From an uncultured Bacteroidia bacterium (GTDB taxonomy: Bacteria > Bacteroidota > Bacteroidia > Bacteroidales > F082), in assembly GCA_902800965.1 (NCBI GenBank), contig CADCGK010000004.1, positions 62,001-126,000 on the forward strand: 64,000 nt of DNA, written 5' to 3'. Made by a program: the position numbers and the translations under genes. The notes below the pieces were generated by a model. That model saw only the letters and a program-made list of their open reading frames with translations, was not told the origin of the DNA and did not search any database. Positions within the stretch are counted from its first letter, which is position 1; the number at the start of each line of letters is the position of its first letter. Of the stretch, positions 60,830 to 64,000 are shown one piece after another.

Positions 60830-61307
60830 TGTGATGCTCCATTTCGCCAAGGCGGGACGTCTGAGCATGCTTCCCGAAATACTGCCGGAATATGAGCATG
60901 TGGTTTTGAGTACGGTATTTGATGAGATCGGATCCATTCAAAACCAGGTGGATAATCAAATCATGTTTCTAAAGAACATTTCAAAGGAGACATTCAATCC
61001 GACAGGGGAGATGCTAGTCGAGTATGCCAGGCTTTTGCAGACTTTTGGCAAAGGCGAGAGTGCGTGCATGGCTTATTGCCGCTTTACCCATAATGTTATC
61101 GGTAGCAGCAATTTGAAAGACATCAAGGAATACTGCAAGAAACAGCAAATCACTTATCTGACTACAATGGATTTCCTTTATTATGCGATGAAGCGAGGAA
61201 AGATGTCGGTTGAAGAATGCGAGCGGTTTGTCAATGATGTGGTGGCGAAAGGAAGCAAGTTGCCAGCGGTAGATTTTGAGAAGTATTTGCCTAATGCACT
61301 GATTTAA
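60798..61307 (+). CDS. PIN-like domain protein (toxin-like nuclease)
   Basis: 169 residues. VKIVLDADVMLHFAKAG gives the first acidic residue of a PIN fold. VVLSTVFDEIGSI and GKGESACMAYCRF give the second and third acidic positions. ITYLTTMDFLYYAM resembles the closing strand with Asp. PIN domains are Mg-dependent RNases, often toxins. The ATG at 60798 lies within the ImmA gene (32-nt overlap). Together the genes form a regulator-protease-nuclease module. Confidence 0.75.
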   Translation: MEKVKIVLDADVMLHFAKAGRLSMLPEILPEYEHVVLSTVFDEIGSIQNQVDNQIMFLKNISKETFNPTGEMLVEYARLLQTFGKGESACMAYCRFTHNVIGSSNLKDIKEYCKKQQITYLTTMDFLYYAMKRGKMSVEECERFVNDVVAKGSKLPAVDFEKYLPNALI

Positions 61308-61327
61308 AGTCTCGCAAGAGGCTTTTT
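61308..61327 (+). terminator. Terminator after the PIN-like gene
   Basis: GTCTC, a GCAA-type loop and GAGGC form a short stem (CTC-GCAA-GAG core) followed by seven T. Confidence 0.55.
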
Positions 61328-61384
61328 TTACCACAGATAGTGCCTCATGAATACCTTGAGAAAGGAAAAAATTATTGTTATGTA

Positions 61385-62734
61385 TCACGCCCAAATCAGC
61401 AATCCGCTGCAAATAATCAACCCGGAAACCAGCAGGTCAATCAGGCAGAAGCCCATGATGTCCTTGGCGTTGAGTTTGGCGATGGCCAAAGCCGGTAGCG
61501 CCCAGAAGGGCTGGATCAGGTTGGTCCAGGCGTCGCCCCAGGAGATGGCCATGCCCGTCAGTCCGGGTTCCACGCCCATGGCGGCACCTGCTGTGAACAT
61601 GATGGGCGCCTGGATGGCCCAGTGACCGCCGCCAGAGGGGACGAACATGTTCAGGATAGCGGCACAGAAGAAGGTCAGCAGGGGATAGGTCTTCGGCGTA
61701 GAGATGGAGATGCAGGCATCGCTGATGATGGTGCCCAGGCAAAGCCCACTCTCACCAACACCCGTGATGATACCCATGATGCCAGCATAGAAGGGAAACT
61801 GCAACAGGATGCCGGCCGCTCCAGTGGCTGCCTTTCCGAAAGCGTGGACGTAGGCGAGGGGCGTCTTGTGCAGGAGCAGACCGACGAAGAGGAAGAGCAT
61901 GATCACCGCTCCAAGATCAAAGGAACCACCTTTGAAGAACAATTTGATGACCAGATAGGAGAGACCCAGCAAGGCGATGATCCAGGATAGGATAGGGCTG
62001 TTTTCCATCTTCTCCGCTGGAGTCTTTGAAACGGTTTTGGCAGGCTCTGGATCTTCGGCAAGCAAGGCGGGTTCCACGCAAACCACATGCTCGCCTTTGG
62101 GATGCATCAGTGCGTTGACCAACACCAAAGCTACGATGGTGATAGCCACCATGACTAGGTTATAAGGATTCAAGACGGTCTCGGTGATCGGAACGGGATT
62201 CTCGACGGCGCCACGGGTGATCTCTTTCAGTCCAGCGCCTGGGGTGGCCATCGTCAAGGGGATGGAGCCTGACAGGCCAGCATGCCACACCACGAAGCCG
62301 CTGTAGGCAGAGGCAATCAGCAGACGGTAATCGACGCCTTTCAGTTTGCGGGCGATCTCCTTGGCGAAGATGACACCGACGATGAGACCAAAGCCCCAGT
62401 TAAGCCAGCAGGCGATGGCAGAGATCAAGGTCACCAAGGCGATGGAGCCGGCAGGCGTCTTGGGCTTCGAAGCCAGTCTCCCGATACCTCTCTTGATGAC
62501 TGGTGCCGCTGCGAGGGCTGAGCCGCACACCAGCACCAGGGCCATCTGCATGGCGAAAGCCAGCAGTGACCATACGCCGTTGCCCCAGTTGTTGATGACT
62601 TCAAGGGGCGTTTGATGGCACACCGGGATGGCAATGACGATAGCCACCAGGGTCAGGATAATGGCAAAGATGAAAGGCTCGGGAAGGTATTTTTGGACTA
62701 ACTTGACGCAGCCGCGGATGATTTTCTGGAACAT
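61385..62734 (-). CDS. Short-chain fatty acid transporter (AtoE type)
   Basis: 449 residues with about ten to twelve membrane helices. The N-terminus KYLPEPFIFAIILTLV, the GFGLIVGVIFAKEIAR segment, VVWHAGLSGSIPLTMATP and VPSGGGHWAIQAPIM are typical of the TIGR00366/AtoE family. It would move butyrate, acetoacetate or other short-chain acids across the inner membrane, which fits a fermentative gut-type anaerobe. Single gene, convergent with the PIN-like gene. Confidence 0.9.
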   Translation of the reverse strand: MFQKIIRGCVKLVQKYLPEPFIFAIILTLVAIVIAIPVCHQTPLEVINNWGNGVWSLLAFAMQMALVLVCGSALAAAPVIKRGIGRLASKPKTPAGSIALVTLISAIACWLNWGFGLIVGVIFAKEIARKLKGVDYRLLIASAYSGFVVWHAGLSGSIPLTMATPGAGLKEITRGAVENPVPITETVLNPYNLVMVAITIVALVLVNALMHPKGEHVVCVEPALLAEDPEPAKTVSKTPAEKMENSPILSWIIALLGLSYLVIKLFFKGGSFDLGAVIMLFLFVGLLLHKTPLAYVHAFGKAATGAAGILLQFPFYAGIMGIITGVGESGLCLGTIISDACISISTPKTYPLLTFFCAAILNMFVPSGGGHWAIQAPIMFTAGAAMGVEPGLTGMAISWGDAWTNLIQPFWALPALAIAKLNAKDIMGFCLIDLLVSGLIICSGLLIWA

Positions 62735-62830
62735 TTTAAAACGATTTATTTCTTGTTATTTATCTGTGAGCGCACCGCTCGAACACTATGGCCAACAATA
62801 CGCCAAAATGGTTGCAAATGTAACAAAAAA

Positions 62831-62856
62831 AAGGAGTTACGTGCATGTAACTCCTT
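62831..62856 (-). terminator. Terminator of tRNA-Pro
   Basis: AAGGAGTTAC and GTAACTCCTT form a perfect 10-bp stem with a 6-nt loop, followed on the minus strand by a T run. Confidence 0.8.
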
Positions 62857-62867
62857 GATTTTCGTTG

Positions 62868-62942
62868 TCGGGGCAAAAGGATTCGAACCTTCGACCCCCT
62901 GCTCCCAAAGCAGGTGCGCTAGCCGGACTGCGCCATACCCCG
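62868..62942 (-). tRNA. tRNA-Pro (anticodon TGG)
   Basis: 75-nt cloverleaf on the minus strand. The acceptor pairs CGGGGTA with TGCCCCG, the anticodon stem pairs CCTGC with GCAGG around TTTGGGA, and the T arm contains GTTCGAATC. Discriminator A, no encoded CCA. Confidence 0.93.
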
Positions 62943-62946
62943 AAAA

Positions 62947-62970
62947 AAAAGACGACTCAACATCGTCTTT
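62947..62970 (-). terminator. Hairpin between tRNA-Ser and tRNA-Pro
   Basis: AAAGACGA and TCGTCTTT form an 8-bp stem with a 7-nt loop; on the minus strand a T run follows. Confidence 0.6.
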
Positions 62971-62977
62971 CTTCCTG

Positions 62978-63066
62978 CGGAGAAGGGGGGATTCGAACCC
63001 CCGGTACCCCTTGCGGGATACGACAGTTTAGCAAACTGTTGGTTTCAGCCACTCACCCACCTCTCC
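62978..63066 (-). tRNA. tRNA-Ser (anticodon GCT)
   Basis: 89-nt class II tRNA on the minus strand. The acceptor pairs GGAGAGG with CTTCTCC, the anticodon stem pairs ACAGT with ACTGT around TTGCTAA, a long variable arm is present, and the T arm GGGGG-TTCGAAT-CCCCC is intact. Discriminator G. Confidence 0.93.
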
Positions 63067-63085
63067 GTGGTGCGAATTGCGGATG

Positions 63086-63116
63086 CAAAGATAGGCCTTT
63101 TTTGATTAACTGCAAT
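63086..63116 (-). promoter_or_regulatory. Promoter of the tRNA-Ser/tRNA-Pro unit
   Basis: TATCTTTG (63086-63093, minus strand) with TTG 19 nt upstream (63113-63115), a good match to the Bacteroidetes -33/-7 arrangement. Confidence 0.65.
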
Positions 63117-63161
63117 CTTTTTTTTGAATTTCTTCGAAAGATTTTATCAAAGCATTGAAAA

Positions 63162-63404
63162 TCAGTTATCAAGCTCATCGTCAAACAGCTGAAGCTGGTT
63201 CTCGGTAAGATAGAGTTCAGCCGGCACCTCGTACTCGTAGTTGCTGATGAAACGCGAGATGCTGCGCTTGATCAGCTTGATAGGCGTGGTGCGTCGGGCC
63301 TTGCAGTAGTTCTTCAGCGACCTGTACTGCCCATTGGACAGCTTGAAGGTCACCGCGTGATACTGGTAGCTTTTCCGCGACCGTTTGTTCTTTTTAGCTT
63401 TCAT
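63162..63404 (-). CDS. Small basic protein downstream of glmM
   Basis: 80 residues from the ATG at 63404. The N-terminus is strongly basic (MKAKKNKRSRKSYQYH). The middle, FKLSNGQYRSLKNYCKARRT and TPIKLIKRSISRFI, looks like a beta strand followed by two helices, similar in layout to ribbon-helix-helix proteins. It ends with an acidic tail. The function is unknown; nucleic-acid binding is a guess from charge. Its start overlaps the glmM stop (ATGA), so it is translated with glmM. Confidence 0.7.
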   Translation of the reverse strand: MKAKKNKRSRKSYQYHAVTFKLSNGQYRSLKNYCKARRTTPIKLIKRSISRFISNYEYEVPAELYLTENQLQLFDDELDN

Positions 63405-64000
63405 TGTAGTATGTCTTTGCAACTGAGTATCAATTGTGCGAACCTCTCAGCCTCAGCCTCCGACTTGCCCTCGGAATAGATGCGGATGATAGGTTCGGTG
63501 TTCGACTTGCGAAGATGCACCCAACCTTCCTCGAAGTCGATCTTCACACCGTCGATGGTGGTGACTTGCTCATTCTTGAACTTCTCGGCGAACTTGGCCA
63601 AGATGCCGTCCACATCCATGTCGGGAGTGAGTTGGATCTTGTTTTTCGACATGAAATAAGGAGGATAAGTCTTCTTCAGCTCGGAGCACTTGATGCGTTT
63701 CTCGGCCAACTGGGTGAGGAACAGGGCGGTACCGACCAGTGCGTCGCGGCCATAGTGGATGGCGGGATAGATGACGCCGCCGTTGCCTTCGCCACCGATC
63801 ACGGCCCCCACTTCCTTCATCTTCTCCACCACGTTGACTTCGCCCACTGCAGCGGCAAAGTACTCCTGTCCGTAGGAACGGGTCACGTCGCGCAAGGCAC
63901 GGGTGGAGGAGAGGTTCGACACCGTCGGGCCAGGGGTATGCTTCAGCACGAAGTCGGCCACCGAGACCAAAGTGTACTCCTCGCCGAAAAGCTCGCCGTC
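63401..64000 (-). CDS. glmM: Phosphoglucosamine mutase, C-terminal part (cut by window end)
   Basis: The last about 199 residues of an alpha-D-phosphohexomutase. It contains VIGGEGNGGVIYPAIHYGRD (the sugar-binding loop with GEGNGG, where E is S/G in some family members) and the domain 4 phosphate-binding RKSNTEPIIRIYSEG. GlmM converts glucosamine 6-phosphate to glucosamine 1-phosphate for peptidoglycan and LPS. The N-terminus and catalytic serine lie beyond position 64000. Confidence 0.85.
   Translation of the reverse strand, partial: DGELFGEEYTLVSVADFVLKHTPGPTVSNLSSTRALRDVTRSYGQEYFAAAVGEVNVVEKMKEVGAVIGGEGNGGVIYPAIHYGRDALVGTALFLTQLAEKRIKCSELKKTYPPYFMSKNKIQLTPDMDVDGILAKFAEKFKNEQVTTIDGVKIDFEEGWVHLRKSNTEPIIRIYSEGKSEAEAERFAQLILSCKDILQ

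Overview
The window looks like a chromosomal segment from an anaerobic member of the order Bacteroidales. Starts of at least fifteen genes and tRNAs are preceded by the Bacteroidetes-type promoter box TAnnTTTG, Shine-Dalgarno sequences are weak or absent, and the gene families are typical of the group (DUF4831, C10 and C69 peptidases, a PorV/PorQ-like barrel, a sigma-70-like regulator, KdsA for LPS). Most of it is ordinary core genome. No rRNA, insertion sequence, phage or CRISPR array was seen.

Layout. 1-12 kb: threonine aldolase, a HicAB toxin-antitoxin pair, an outer-membrane barrel pair, DUF456, a split transketolase whose C-terminal subunit is fused to a LOG-family domain, a C69 dipeptidase, RarA and an EcsC-like protein. 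12.1-20.3 kb: tRNA-Arg and tRNA-Glu, then on the minus strand a secreted C10 protease, Tex, a lipoprotein amidohydrolase and a FecCD-type ABC transporter. 20.4-26.3 kb: a plus-strand run of a small membrane protein, mutL, a rhomboid protease, an EEP-family protein and uvrB. 26.3-26.95 kb is a non-coding spacer with two related copies of a structured RNA resembling 6S RNA.

26.95-37.6 kb is the most unusual part: a compact operon, visibly richer in A/T than its surroundings, of seven genes plus a nuclease gene. They encode a VWA-like lipoprotein, a small membrane protein, a tubulin/FtsZ-like protein, a very large actin/Hsp70-like ATPase, a MotA/ExbB-like channel protein with a long coiled-coil tail, a MotB/OmpA-like partner, a DUF4357-like protein, and a membrane-anchored DNA/RNA non-specific endonuclease. 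It combines two cytoskeletal folds with an ion-driven motor pair. My inference is an envelope-anchored motor or remodelling machine, possibly anti-phage, related in part to Zorya and to the FtsZ-like/VWA/OmpA neighbourhoods already described.

37.7-64 kb returns to core genes: PepE, a PMCA-type calcium ATPase, carbamate kinase, DnaB, a DUF2779 nuclease, KdsA, a mechanosensitive channel, a lipid kinase overlapping an LTA-synthase-like protein, an M23 peptidase, a sigma-like regulator, TruA and MnmE. Then come an Xre-ImmA/IrrE-PIN module with a palindromic control region, a short-chain fatty acid transporter, tRNA-Pro and tRNA-Ser, and the 3' part of glmM, cut by the window end.

A feature running across the window is a set of 7- or 8-bp tandem arrays placed exactly at gene ends. 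The natural stop codon lies in or next to the array, and seven of the eight arrays carry stop codons in all three frames.
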